Shown here piece after piece: positions 1 to 5,842 of a stretch of 5,981 nt of DNA. The stretch covers positions 1 to 5,981 of the forward strand of contig DATFLZ010000051.1 of assembly GCA_035267205.1 (NCBI GenBank), given 5' to 3'. A program made the position numbers and the translations under genes. Under the pieces are notes generated by a model. That model ran no database searches and was not told the origin of the DNA. It saw only the letters and a list, made by a program, of their open reading frames with translations. The DNA is from CAXMST01 sp035267205. Lineage in GTDB: Bacteria > Actinomycetota > Thermoleophilia > Solirubrobacterales > 70-9. Within the stretch, counting starts at the first letter, position 1. Every line of letters begins with the position of its first letter.

Positions 1-2216
1 CTCAGCAGGAGCAGGCCGTCGGTGAGCTCGGCGATCACCTCCTCCCCCTGCGCGATCCCGTCGCTCAGCTGCTCGGCGCCGCCGAGCAGCTCCCGGGTTC
101 CCGATCGCAGCTGGTCGAGCGCCTGCTTGAGCTCGCCGATGCCGGAGGCGAGCTCACGAGAAGCGTCGACCAGGCGGCGCGCGTTCTTGACCTCCGTGGA
201 GACGCTGATCGAGATGAACTCGAGCTGCCCGGTGAGGCCGCGATAGGCGGGGTCGATCTGCTGCCCGCTGATCGGATTGGTCCCCGTAACGCCGAGGTAG
301 GCGCCCAGGACGGCGCTGCGCAGCGCCGGATAGGCGGGATCGCTGCGGCCGGTGCTCATCTGCTCGACCTGCCGTAGAGCCTCCTCGACGTCGTCGGTGA
401 TCACCTCGGACCGATCGGTGAGATCGTCGAGGTTCTCAACGCTGTTTCGCAGGCTGCCGGCAACGGCTCGCGCCCCGTTGCGCAGCTCGAGGCTGACCTT
501 GTCCTTGAGGAAGCCGACCTCCGGGATCAGCTCCTGGTAGGCGTCGAGGGCCTGAGCGAGTCCGTCGACCAGCTGCTGGGTGCCGTCCTCGGCCCCGGTG
601 AGCGCATCCCCGATCAACTCCGTCCCGGCCGCGGCCTCGGTCAGGCGGTCGGAGAGCTCCGCGGCGCCGCCCGCGGCGTCGGCGCCGCCCGCGCCAAGGC
701 GGTCGGCGGCGACGGCTGCTTCGCCGATGCCGCCCGTGGCCTCCGCGAGCCCGAGCTCGGCTCGCCGCAGGCCGCGCCGCAGGCGCACGAGGCCACGGCG
801 CCCCCGGCGCAGGGCGCCTTCCGAGCGCTGCGCGCGCTTGCTCTGCTGCGCGAGCCGGCCCGGTCCGACGACGTTGAGCACCGCGTCCTGGCTGTAGAGG
901 TCACGCTGAAAGCGCCGGATCCGGCGCAGGCGCTTGGGCTCGGTGATCGTTCCCTCCTCGGCGACGGCGATCACCTCGAACGGCGCCGCCCAGCCGGGAC
1001 CCATGACAGCGCGAACCCGCTCATAGTCGGTCCGGGCGCGTGAGTCCTCGGGGAGCTGCTCGACGTCGGGCGGCCCGGTATTGAGCGCCATCGCCGGGAC
1101 GGCGAACAGCAGCAGCGGCAGGAGGATCGCGATCGCCGCTACGCCGGGGCGCTTGAGCACCCCGCCGACGAGCGCCAGCCACGCCGGGGTGCCGGCCGCG
1201 CCGGACCCGATGCGCCCGGCGTCGATCCGCGTGCCGACCAGTGCCAGCGCCGCCGGCATCGCGACGAACGCGGCGATCATGCTGAGGATGGTGGAGGCCA
1301 TCACCCCGACCGCGGCGGAGAGAAGCAGCGCCCCCGGGACCACCAGCAGCGCCACCAGCATGGCGGCGATCAGCGCCACTCCGGCGAAGAGCACCGTGCG
1401 CCCGGCGGTGGCCATCGAGCGCAGCACGGCTGCGCGGCCGTCGAGCCCCGCGGCGAGCTCCTCACGGAATCTGCTGACGATCAACAGCGAGTAGTCGACA
1501 CCCAGCGCCAGCCCCATCATCGAGGCGAGCGCGACGGCGATCGGATCGACGTCCAGCGCACCGGCCGCGAGCCAGATCACGCCGGCCGACGCAAACAGGG
1601 TGCTGAGCCCGGTCAGCGCGGGGATCAGGGCGGCGATCGGGGCCCGGAAGACGAGCAGCAGGACCACCAACAGGATCGGCAGCGCGATCAGCTCGGCGCG
1701 ATCAGCGGAGTCGTAGGTCTCCTGCTTGATGTCGTTGCCGATGATCGGCATCCCGGTGATCCGCGCCTCGACGGGCTCGCCGATCGTCTCGTCAACGGCG
1801 CTCCGCACCTCCGGGGCCAGCGTGTCGAACGCCTCCTCGAACGGGATGTCGTAGGTGGCGAGGATCAGCGCCGCCTCCGAGCTGGGGCGTAGGCGCTCGA
1901 CCCCCGAGCCGCGATCCCAGGGCGAGAGCACACGGACATCGGGGTTGGAGCTGAGCGCGGCGACCAGCGCCGGGCCCTGCTCGTCGATCGCACGCTCCGG
2001 CCCCTCGAGCAGCACCGGGATGATCACGCTCTCGCCGAACTCATCGGCGGCGAGGTCGTAGGCCCGGTCGGTCTCGGTGCCGGGCAGGATGAAGACGCTC
2101 TGGGTGAGGCGGGACTCGACCCCGAGGCCGAGGGCCGCCAGCAGGACGATCGCGACAAGCCAGGCGGCAAGGGTGCCAAGCGGCCGCCTCACTGCACCTC
2201 TCGCCAACGCCGTCAC
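1..2216 (-). CDS. MMPL/RND-family membrane exporter (N-terminal 738 residues, C-terminus off the left edge)
   Basis: Integral membrane transporter of the MMPL branch of the RND superfamily, which exports lipids, lipid-like molecules or drugs using the proton gradient. I read the frame by hand from a GTG at 2216 and it stays open to the left edge. Visible order: TM1 about residues 15-33; first extracytoplasmic domain 34-172; a bundle of TM segments near 176-190, 194-219, 226-248, 271-293 and 296-328; another TM at 357-378; then a second extracytoplasmic domain from 379 to the edge. The hallmark GVDYSLLIVSRFREE is at 239-253. The second domain carries an Arg-rich helix (470-485) and long helical Gly/Leu-spaced repeats (519-560, 688-730). 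The second TM bundle is missing only because the window ends, so the full protein is probably about 1000 aa. AAGGAGG lies 4 nt before the GTG; the ATG at 2218 is followed at once by a stop. Substrate is unknown; nearby TetR genes suggest regulated efflux. Confidence 0.93.
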   Translation of the reverse strand, partial: MTALARGAVRRPLGTLAAWLVAIVLLAALGLGVESRLTQSVFILPGTETDRAYDLAADEFGESVIIPVLLEGPERAIDEQGPALVAALSSNPDVRVLSPWDRGSGVERLRPSSEAALILATYDIPFEEAFDTLAPEVRSAVDETIGEPVEARITGMPIIGNDIKQETYDSADRAELIALPILLVVLLLVFRAPIAALIPALTGLSTLFASAGVIWLAAGALDVDPIAVALASMMGLALGVDYSLLIVSRFREELAAGLDGRAAVLRSMATAGRTVLFAGVALIAAMLVALLVVPGALLLSAAVGVMASTILSMIAAFVAMPAALALVGTRIDAGRIGSGAAGTPAWLALVGGVLKRPGVAAIAILLPLLLFAVPAMALNTGPPDVEQLPEDSRARTDYERVRAVMGPGWAAPFEVIAVAEEGTITEPKRLRRIRRFQRDLYSQDAVLNVVGPGRLAQQSKRAQRSEGALRRGRRGLVRLRRGLRRAELGLAEATGGIGEAAVAADRLGAGGADAAGGAAELSDRLTEAAAGTELIGDALTGAEDGTQQLVDGLAQALDAYQELIPEVGFLKDKVSLELRNGARAVAGSLRNSVENLDDLTDRSEVITDDVEEALRQVEQMSTGRSDPAYPALRSAVLGAYLGVTGTNPISGQQIDPAYRGLTGQLEFISISVSTEVKNARRLVDASRELASGIGELKQALDQLRSGTRELLGGAEQLSDGIAQGEEVIAELTDGLLLL

Positions 2217-2220
2217 ATCG

Positions 2221-2227
2221 CCTCCTT
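2221..2227 (-). promoter_or_regulatory. Ribosome binding site of the MMPL gene
   Basis: AAGGAGG on the minus strand is a full match to the anti-Shine-Dalgarno core. It ends 4 nt before GTG (2216-2214), which fixes that GTG as the start rather than the in-frame TTG at 2207 or GTG at 2192. The spacing is somewhat short. Confidence 0.75.
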
Positions 2228-2238
2228 GCCCCCCCGAT

Positions 2239-2261
2239 CCTGCCTCCCCGCCGGAGGCAGG
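2239..2261. repeat. Perfect hairpin in the MMPL leader (9-bp stem)
   Basis: CCTGCCTCC (2239-2247), a 5-nt spacer, then GGAGGCAGG (2253-2261) form a perfect inverted repeat. In the MMPL transcript it would be a very stable GC-rich stem-loop 11 nt upstream of the AAGGAGG ribosome binding site. It could be a 5'-UTR control hairpin or a DNA operator. There is no T-run after it on either strand, so it is not a typical terminator. The repeat is certain; its role is inferred. Confidence 0.6.
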
Positions 2262-2280
2262 TTCAGGAATGGATCCTGAA
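2262..2280. repeat. Second perfect hairpin, directly abutting the first (7-bp stem)
   Basis: TTCAGGA (2262-2268), 5 nt, then TCCTGAA (2274-2280) form a perfect 19-bp inverted repeat that begins at the base after the previous hairpin ends. Size and symmetry fit a TetR-type operator, and two TetR genes lie about 550 bp to the right. Alternatively the pair acts as structured RNA in the MMPL leader. Confidence 0.5.
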
Positions 2281-2412
2281 AACCCCGATGAACTTGTCTA
2301 TTTACGATACCGAGGCGGCTCGCCCGGCCGGCTTTTCGGCGCGAGGCGCGCATCGGTGATGTCGACCCGAGCCGGCGAGCGCCCGACCCCCGGTCGGCGG
2401 CGGCTGCCGGGC
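2281..2412. other. Rest of the MMPL upstream region
   Basis: This stretch separates the MMPL leader hairpins from the end of the small HTH gene. It contains a short AT-rich patch at about 2291-2310, unusual for this DNA, with CGTAAAT on the minus strand (2306-2300). That is where an MMPL promoter would be expected, but no clear -35/-10 pair is visible. A 6-bp stem with a 3-nt loop (CCGACC-CCC-GGTCGG, 2383-2397) sits 15 nt past the HTH stop codon and might help end that transcript, though it lacks a T-run. No coding potential was recognised. Confidence 0.4.
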
Positions 2413-2598
2413 CTATACCTTGCTCCGGCTTCCGTTGACGATGTGCTGCACGCGGCCGGCGGTCAAGCCGACGGCCTCTGCCACCTCTCGGCGCGACATG
2501 CCCTGCATGCTCGCCTCGATGATCAGGGTGTCGCGGCGGGTTCGCGCCCTTTCCAGTTCGGCTGCCGCCTTCCCCAGCTTCAGCTTTATCGACGCCAC
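2413..2598 (-). CDS. Small helix-turn-helix DNA-binding protein (61 aa)
   Basis: Tiny predicted DNA-binding protein of a kind common in Actinomycetota: a short charged helix (residues 5-30, KAAAELERARTRRD) followed by a sigma-region-4/MerR-like helix-turn-helix at about 33-55 (GMSRREVAEAVGLTAGRVQH), then a short basic tail. There is no ligand or dimerisation domain beyond the first helix. I chose the GTG at 2598 because GGGAGG (2605-2610) stands 6 nt before it. An upstream in-frame ATG at 2688 would give 91 aa, but it has no ribosome binding site and would add a low-complexity Arg/Pro/Ala stretch. The gene lies between the MMPL gene (same strand) and the divergent TetR pair, so it may regulate either. 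It could be a silent remnant of a larger regulator, but the intact helix-turn-helix and good translation signal argue for a real gene. Targets are unknown. Confidence 0.72.
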   Translation of the reverse strand: MASIKLKLGKAAAELERARTRRDTLIIEASMQGMSRREVAEAVGLTAGRVQHIVNGSRSKV

Positions 2599-2604
2599 TC
2601 GACG

Positions 2605-2610
2605 CCTCCC
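2605..2610 (-). promoter_or_regulatory. Ribosome binding site deciding the start of the small HTH gene
   Basis: GGGAGG on the minus strand, 6 nt before the GTG at 2598. This near-ideal signal is the reason for preferring the 61-aa start over the ATG at 2688, which has none. Confidence 0.65.
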
Positions 2611-2686
2611 CCTTGCCGCGGGCTGAGTCGGCCTACGGGGCGCTGCCCCCCGTCGAGCTCCGTTGACATCAGAAACATCTGTGTTC

Positions 2687-2692
2687 ATACTA
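2687..2692 (-). promoter_or_regulatory. Possible -10 element for the small HTH gene
   Basis: TAGTAT on the minus strand resembles a sigma-70 -10 box (TAnnnT) and stands out in this GC-rich DNA. Transcription would begin near 2680, giving a leader of about 80 nt to the GTG at 2598 and placing the alternative ATG (2688) inside the promoter. No convincing -35 is visible at the normal distance. Confidence 0.25.
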
Positions 2693-2722
2693 CAGGCACG
2701 TTCTTGCGATGTGCCGACATCA

Positions 2723-2747
2723 ACCGCAATCGTTGGGGGATTGCGGT
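2723..2747. promoter_or_regulatory. Candidate operator: 9-bp perfect inverted repeat in the divergent intergenic region
   Basis: ACCGCAATC (2723-2731), a 7-nt spacer, then GATTGCGGT (2739-2747) form a perfect dyad between the leftward HTH gene and the rightward TetR pair. Location, length and symmetry fit an operator for a dimeric regulator such as the adjacent TetR proteins, allowing self-control and control of the divergent gene. It lacks a following T-run in either direction, so a terminator is unlikely. Binding is inferred. Confidence 0.5.
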
Positions 2748-2776
2748 CCGAGGTGCGTCAAAAAGCCCGGTTGCCG

Positions 2777-2782
2777 TAAACT
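2777..2782 (+). promoter_or_regulatory. Possible -10 element for the tandem TetR genes
   Basis: TAAACT fits TAnnnT and would put the transcript start near 2789, giving a leader of about 45 nt before the ATG at 2834. It lies in a locally AT-rich patch (about 2775-2792). The -35 position (around 2754-2759) is a poor match, so this is tentative. Confidence 0.22.
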
Positions 2783-2802
2783 TCACTAAATGCGGGAACC
2801 AG

Positions 2803-2821
2803 CTCCAAACCGGCTTTGGGG
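2803..2821. repeat. Leader hairpin just before the first TetR gene
   Basis: CTCCAAA (2803-2809), a 5-nt loop, then TTTGGGG (2815-2821) pair over 7 positions with one G-T pair. The stem ends 3 nt before the GGAG ribosome binding site (2825-2828). It could affect translation or be part of an operator. Confidence 0.35.
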
Positions 2822-2833
2822 AACGGAGCGTTC

Positions 2834-3616
2834 ATGAGCGGTAACGGCTCTGTAGGCGCCAATGGCCGAAGCGAACCCGATGCCGGCCACGCAAGGAGCG
2901 GGAGCCCGTCCGGCACGGAAACGGCCCCTCCGCCCACGGCACTGCGCGCCGACGGGCGGCTCCCCACCGGGCGCCACGGACTCAGCGCCGAGGAGGTCGC
3001 GCGATCGCAAAAGCAGCGGCTGATGGACGCGATGGCGGCGCTCACCGCGGCCAAGGGCTACCACGACACCACGATCGCGGAGCTGGTCACCGCGGCGGGG
3101 GTCTCCCGCGCTACCTACTACGAGATCTTCGAGGACAAGCAGGAGTGCTTCGTCGCCACGATGAACGAGGGCACCCGCCGCCTCGGAGACGGGGTCTCGC
3201 CCGTGCTGAGCGAGGACGTCAGCGGATGGGACGACCGCGTCGAGGCGGTGGTCGATCGCCTCCTGCACCTCCTCGCCGAGAACCCCACGTACTCGGTCAC
3301 CGCGATGGTCGAGGCACTCGCGGGCGGAGAGGAGGCCTACTCGATCTACAAGGACGGCACCAGCATGGTCATGCAGCTCCTGCAGCTCGGGCGCCAGTAC
3401 GTGCCCGAGGATCTCGAGCTCCCCGAGTGCACCGAGCGCGTCGTGGTCGGCGGCGGGGAGTGGCTGATCGCCGGCGAGATGATCGCGGGGCGAGTCGATC
3501 GGGTGCCCGATCTGATCGCCGACTACGTCTACATCTCACTCCTGCCCTACCGCGGACAGGAGGAGGCACTCGAGCGAATGAGTGCCGTTCGCGAGCGTCT
3601 GCGCAGCGCGGCCTGA
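2834..3616 (+). CDS. TetR/AcrR-family transcriptional regulator, first of a tandem pair (260 aa)
   Basis: Predicted dimeric, ligand-responsive DNA-binding regulator, usually a repressor. Residues 1-45 are a low-complexity, probably disordered tail rich in Gly, Ser, Asn and Pro. The motif RLPTGRHGLSAEEVARSQ (42-59) leads into the TetR N-terminal domain, with the helix-turn-helix at about 79-100 (AAGVSRATYYEIFEDK) matching the family signature. The ligand/dimer domain runs from about 115 to 245 and shares AMVEA and LLPYRGQE with the second TetR. At 260 aa it is longer than the usual about 200 aa because of the tail. ATG at 2834 is chosen because GGAG (2825-2828) is 5 nt upstream; the TTG at 2816 would add six residues and lacks a good site. 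It is followed after 14 bp by the second TetR gene, so the two are very likely co-transcribed. Ligand and targets are unknown; self-regulation and the nearby MMPL gene are plausible. Confidence 0.92.
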   Translation: MSGNGSVGANGRSEPDAGHARSGSPSGTETAPPPTALRADGRLPTGRHGLSAEEVARSQKQRLMDAMAALTAAKGYHDTTIAELVTAAGVSRATYYEIFEDKQECFVATMNEGTRRLGDGVSPVLSEDVSGWDDRVEAVVDRLLHLLAENPTYSVTAMVEALAGGEEAYSIYKDGTSMVMQLLQLGRQYVPEDLELPECTERVVVGGGEWLIAGEMIAGRVDRVPDLIADYVYISLLPYRGQEEALERMSAVRERLRSAA

Positions 3617-3630
3617 GGGCGGGAGGGCCG

Positions 3631-4338
3631 ATGTCGGAGCAGGGACCGGAGCAGGTGCCGGACCAGGGACCGGAGCAACTTCCGGGCGGACGCCACGGCC
3701 TCTCACGTGAGGAGGTGCTGCGCAGCCAGCGCGAGCGCCTGCTGGACGCCACCGTGCAGTCAGCGGTCGAGCGGGGCTTCCAAGCGATGACCGTCGCCGA
3801 CGTCATCAGGCGCGCCGGCGTCTCCAGGCGCACCTTCTACGAGATGTTCGCCGACAAGGAGGAGGCGTTCCTCTCGGCCTACGACGCGGTCATCGACATC
3901 CTGGTGCACGAGGTCGAGAGCGCCTACCGCGAGCAGACCGGGACCTGGCCGCGGCGGGTCCGGGCCGGCGTCCAGGCCATGGCGGACCTCCTGGCGGCGA
4001 ACGCCGCCGTCGCCCACATGGCCATGGTCGAGGCGACGGCGGCCAGCCAGGTCGCCCGTCAGCGCTACCGCGACGCCCTGACCCGGTTCACACCGTTCCT
4101 CGACGAGGGCCGGGGGGTCTCGGAGTTCGCGGGCCGACTGCCGGCCAACACGTCCAGGATCGCGATCGGGAGCGTCGCGGCCCTGCTCTTCGACGAGGTG
4201 CGCGGCGGGCGCGCCGAGCAGCTCTCGGATCTGGTCCCGGATCTTCTCTTCGCCGTGGTCCTGCCGTTCCTCGGCCGTGAGGTCGCGGTCGCGGAGCGCC
4301 AGGCGACGATCGCGGCGGCCGCCGGCTCGACGACTTAG
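3631..4338 (+). CDS. TetR/AcrR-family transcriptional regulator, second of a tandem pair (235 aa)
   Basis: Second predicted TetR-type regulator, homologous to its upstream neighbour along its whole length. The N-terminus holds two copies of an 8-residue repeat (EQGPEQVP, DQGPEQLP; 3-18), then the motif GGRHGLSREEVLRSQ (19-33) shared with the first protein. The helix-turn-helix is at about 53-73 (VSRRTFYEMFADKEEAF follows the TetR consensus closely). The C-terminal ligand/dimer domain (about 85-225) keeps AMVEA and VLPFLGRE at positions equivalent to the first protein, but most other residues differ, suggesting a different ligand. ATG at 3631 has GGGAGGG (3621-3627) just upstream, inside the 14-bp gap after the first TetR stop. 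The TAG stop overlaps the stop of the opposing sensor gene. The pair could form heterodimers or respond to different signals at related operators; this is inference. Confidence 0.93.
   Translation: MSEQGPEQVPDQGPEQLPGGRHGLSREEVLRSQRERLLDATVQSAVERGFQAMTVADVIRRAGVSRRTFYEMFADKEEAFLSAYDAVIDILVHEVESAYREQTGTWPRRVRAGVQAMADLLAANAAVAHMAMVEATAASQVARQRYRDALTRFTPFLDEGRGVSEFAGRLPANTSRIAIGSVAALLFDEVRGGRAEQLSDLVPDLLFAVVLPFLGREVAVAERQATIAAAAGSTT
3637..3684 (+). repeat. Two-copy 24-bp tandem repeat within the second TetR gene
   Basis: The 24-bp units at 3637-3660 and 3661-3684 share the central GGACCGGAGCA block and encode EQGPEQVP and DQGPEQLP. The unit is a multiple of three, so copy changes would keep the frame and alter only the flexible N-terminal tail. 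Confidence 0.7.
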
Positions 4339-5651
4339 GTCTGGTGGGCGACCCGCCAGCGCGGGGCCAGCACCCGGGCCACGCTCTCCAGGAGCTGCAG
4401 GCCGTCGCCGTCGATGGCTCCGGCGCGCTGGGAGTGCGCCGCCAGCGCGGCGGTGCCGCCAGCGAAGGGCACCACGGCGGCACTGCGTACGCCGAGCTCC
4501 GTGAGCACCGGATCCGGCTCATAGATCGACTGGGTCTCGAAGTCCCAGACCAGGACCGACTCGCGCGTGCGCAGGGCGACCACGGTGGCTGAGTTCTCGA
4601 CCATCTCCACGACCCCCGGACCGCCGGGGCCATCCGGCTCGGGCCATCCGTGGAGGGCGAGGGCACGGCCTTCGAGGCGGTCCACGTCAAAGGCACCGAT
4701 CCCGGCCATCTCGACATCGAGCTGCTCGGCGACCAGGCCGACCGCATCCAGCAGGAGCTCCTCGAGCGGCTCGTCCCCACCCGCGGCCTCGGCGAGCTCG
4801 AGCAGCGCCTCGGTCCGGGCGAGGCGCAGCCGGAGGCCGACCTCGCGCCGGTGCAGGTTGTCAAACGGGGTCAGCGTGTAGAGCTTGCCGACCGCCCCAC
4901 AGCCGGGCGGCAACGGGGCGGAGCTGGCGAGCAGCCAGGTCACGCTGCCGTCGGCCCGCATCAGCGGCCGCTCGATGATCTCGCTGCCGTGGAAGCCGCC
5001 GCGCCGCCGCTGCGAGACCCGCCCCAGAAACTCGGCGATCGGCTGCCCGATGATGTCCTCGGCCGGGGTGCCCACCAGCTCGCTGACGGTCTCGTTGGTC
5101 CAGATGGTCGCGCCCTGCTCATCGACCACCCAGAGCCCGGCCGCGGTCAGATCGAGTAGCCCAGCGGCGGCGGGCTCGAAGGCCGCCGCGCCGTCGCCGG
5201 CGGGCTCGTGCTCGCGGATCCTGGCCTCGGCGTCGGCGACGACCCCCTCGACCTGGCGGCGCTGCGACCCCTCGTAGGGATCGCTCCAGCGATCGCGCGT
5301 GGCGACGATCACAGCGTCCAGCGTCGGGAAGGGAACGACCATGACGTCCGCGATCGGCGCATCGTGCGGAAGACCGGCGGCGGCGAGGGACTCGGCGTCC
5401 ACCTCCGGCACGCGCACGGTCTGCCGCCGGCTGAGGGCCTGCCCGAGCCAGCCGCCGGGCAGCTTCACCGGCGGGCCCAGCAGCGCCTCGCTCCTGACGC
5501 CGTGAAGCACGTGCTCGGAGGCGACGGCGACGAATGCACCGCCCTCGATCTGCCGCACCACGCAGCCGTCCCCGACCAACGCGGTCGCCTGTTTGGCGGC
5601 GTCGGTGAGTACCCCTATTGCCCCTTCGCTGACGTCAGCCGACGTTCGCAT
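4335..5651 (-). CDS. GAF-PAS-GAF sensory protein without a recognisable output domain (438 aa)
   Basis: Predicted soluble cytoplasmic signal-sensing protein. By eye the domains are: GAF-like 8-145 (with GGWLGQALSRRQTVRVPEV at 66-84 and VMVVPF at 103-108, typical GAF strands); a PAS domain about 163-262 (GLWVVDEQGATIWTNETVSE, VGTPAEDIIGQPIAEFL, MRADGSVTWL); a helical linker 264-290; and a second GAF-like domain about 284-432 (SVLVWDF, LGVRSAAVVPFAGG). No signal peptide, membrane segment, histidine kinase, GGDEF, HD-GYP, PP2C or HTH region is seen, and the stop follows the last GAF helix directly. Such proteins normally feed an output domain, so this one may act through a partner. ATG at 5651 is supported by GGGAGG (5658-5663) with 6-nt spacing. 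Its TAA overlaps the TAG of the opposing TetR gene. Ligand is unknown; residues for haem, flavin or cyclic nucleotide binding cannot be assigned. Confidence 0.88.
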   Translation of the reverse strand: MRTSADVSEGAIGVLTDAAKQATALVGDGCVVRQIEGGAFVAVASEHVLHGVRSEALLGPPVKLPGGWLGQALSRRQTVRVPEVDAESLAAAGLPHDAPIADVMVVPFPTLDAVIVATRDRWSDPYEGSQRRQVEGVVADAEARIREHEPAGDGAAAFEPAAAGLLDLTAAGLWVVDEQGATIWTNETVSELVGTPAEDIIGQPIAEFLGRVSQRRRGGFHGSEIIERPLMRADGSVTWLLASSAPLPPGCGAVGKLYTLTPFDNLHRREVGLRLRLARTEALLELAEAAGGDEPLEELLLDAVGLVAEQLDVEMAGIGAFDVDRLEGRALALHGWPEPDGPGGPGVVEMVENSATVVALRTRESVLVWDFETQSIYEPDPVLTELGVRSAAVVPFAGGTAALAAHSQRAGAIDGDGLQLLESVARVLAPRWRVAHQT

Positions 5652-5842
5652 CGCGTACCTCCCAGGGTGCTGTGGCTACCTCTCCGCGGAACCTTCTATC
5701 ACGGTTCTTTCTCGCGGACAAGGCTACTGAATTATGAATCTGGATGTTTACCAAAGTATGCAATATGGCGCCTCTTCCTTGGTCCATTTCTGTAGAGTCC
5801 GCTAAACGGAGAGAGGCGAGCCAACCCCCAGTGGAGGCAGAG
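5652..5842. promoter_or_regulatory. Divergent promoter region, AT-richer than its surroundings
   Basis: This gap separates the leftward sensor gene from the rightward partial gene and must hold both promoters. The core (about 5725-5765) is clearly AT-richer than the coding DNA. On the minus strand CATAAT (5736-5731) is a possible -10 for the sensor gene. On the plus strand TTGGTC (5779-5784) followed 17 nt later by CTAAAC (5802-5807) is a weak -35/-10 candidate for the right-hand gene. Inverted repeats are GAACC-(9 nt)-GGTTC (5689-5707) in the sensor leader and TCCG-(5 nt)-CGGA (5798-5810). None is strong enough to call alone. Confidence 0.45.

Noticed and set aside
2239..2280. Rho-independent terminator
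   Set aside because: Stable stems are present, but no T-run follows on either strand, and no rightward gene ends before them; a leader or operator role fits better.
2077..2844. 255-codon open frame on the plus strand
   Set aside because: It runs antisense through the start of the MMPL gene and the HTH gene and across both promoter regions, with no family features; its length reflects the scarcity of stops in GC-rich DNA.
2786..3268. 160-codon open frame on the minus strand
   Set aside because: It is an antisense shadow of the first TetR gene with no conserved motif.
3145..3630. Upstream extension of the second TetR frame
   Set aside because: It is an Arg-rich out-of-frame reading of the first TetR gene; the ribosome binding site and the shared motif place the real start at 3631.
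4088..4864. 258-codon open frame on the minus strand
   Set aside because: It overlaps the GAF-PAS-GAF gene in another frame and the end of the second TetR gene; composition is Ser/Arg/Pro low complexity with no domain.
5208..5795. 195-codon open frame on the plus strand
   Set aside because: It is antisense to the sensor gene and continues through the divergent promoter region; no ribosome binding site or recognisable domain.
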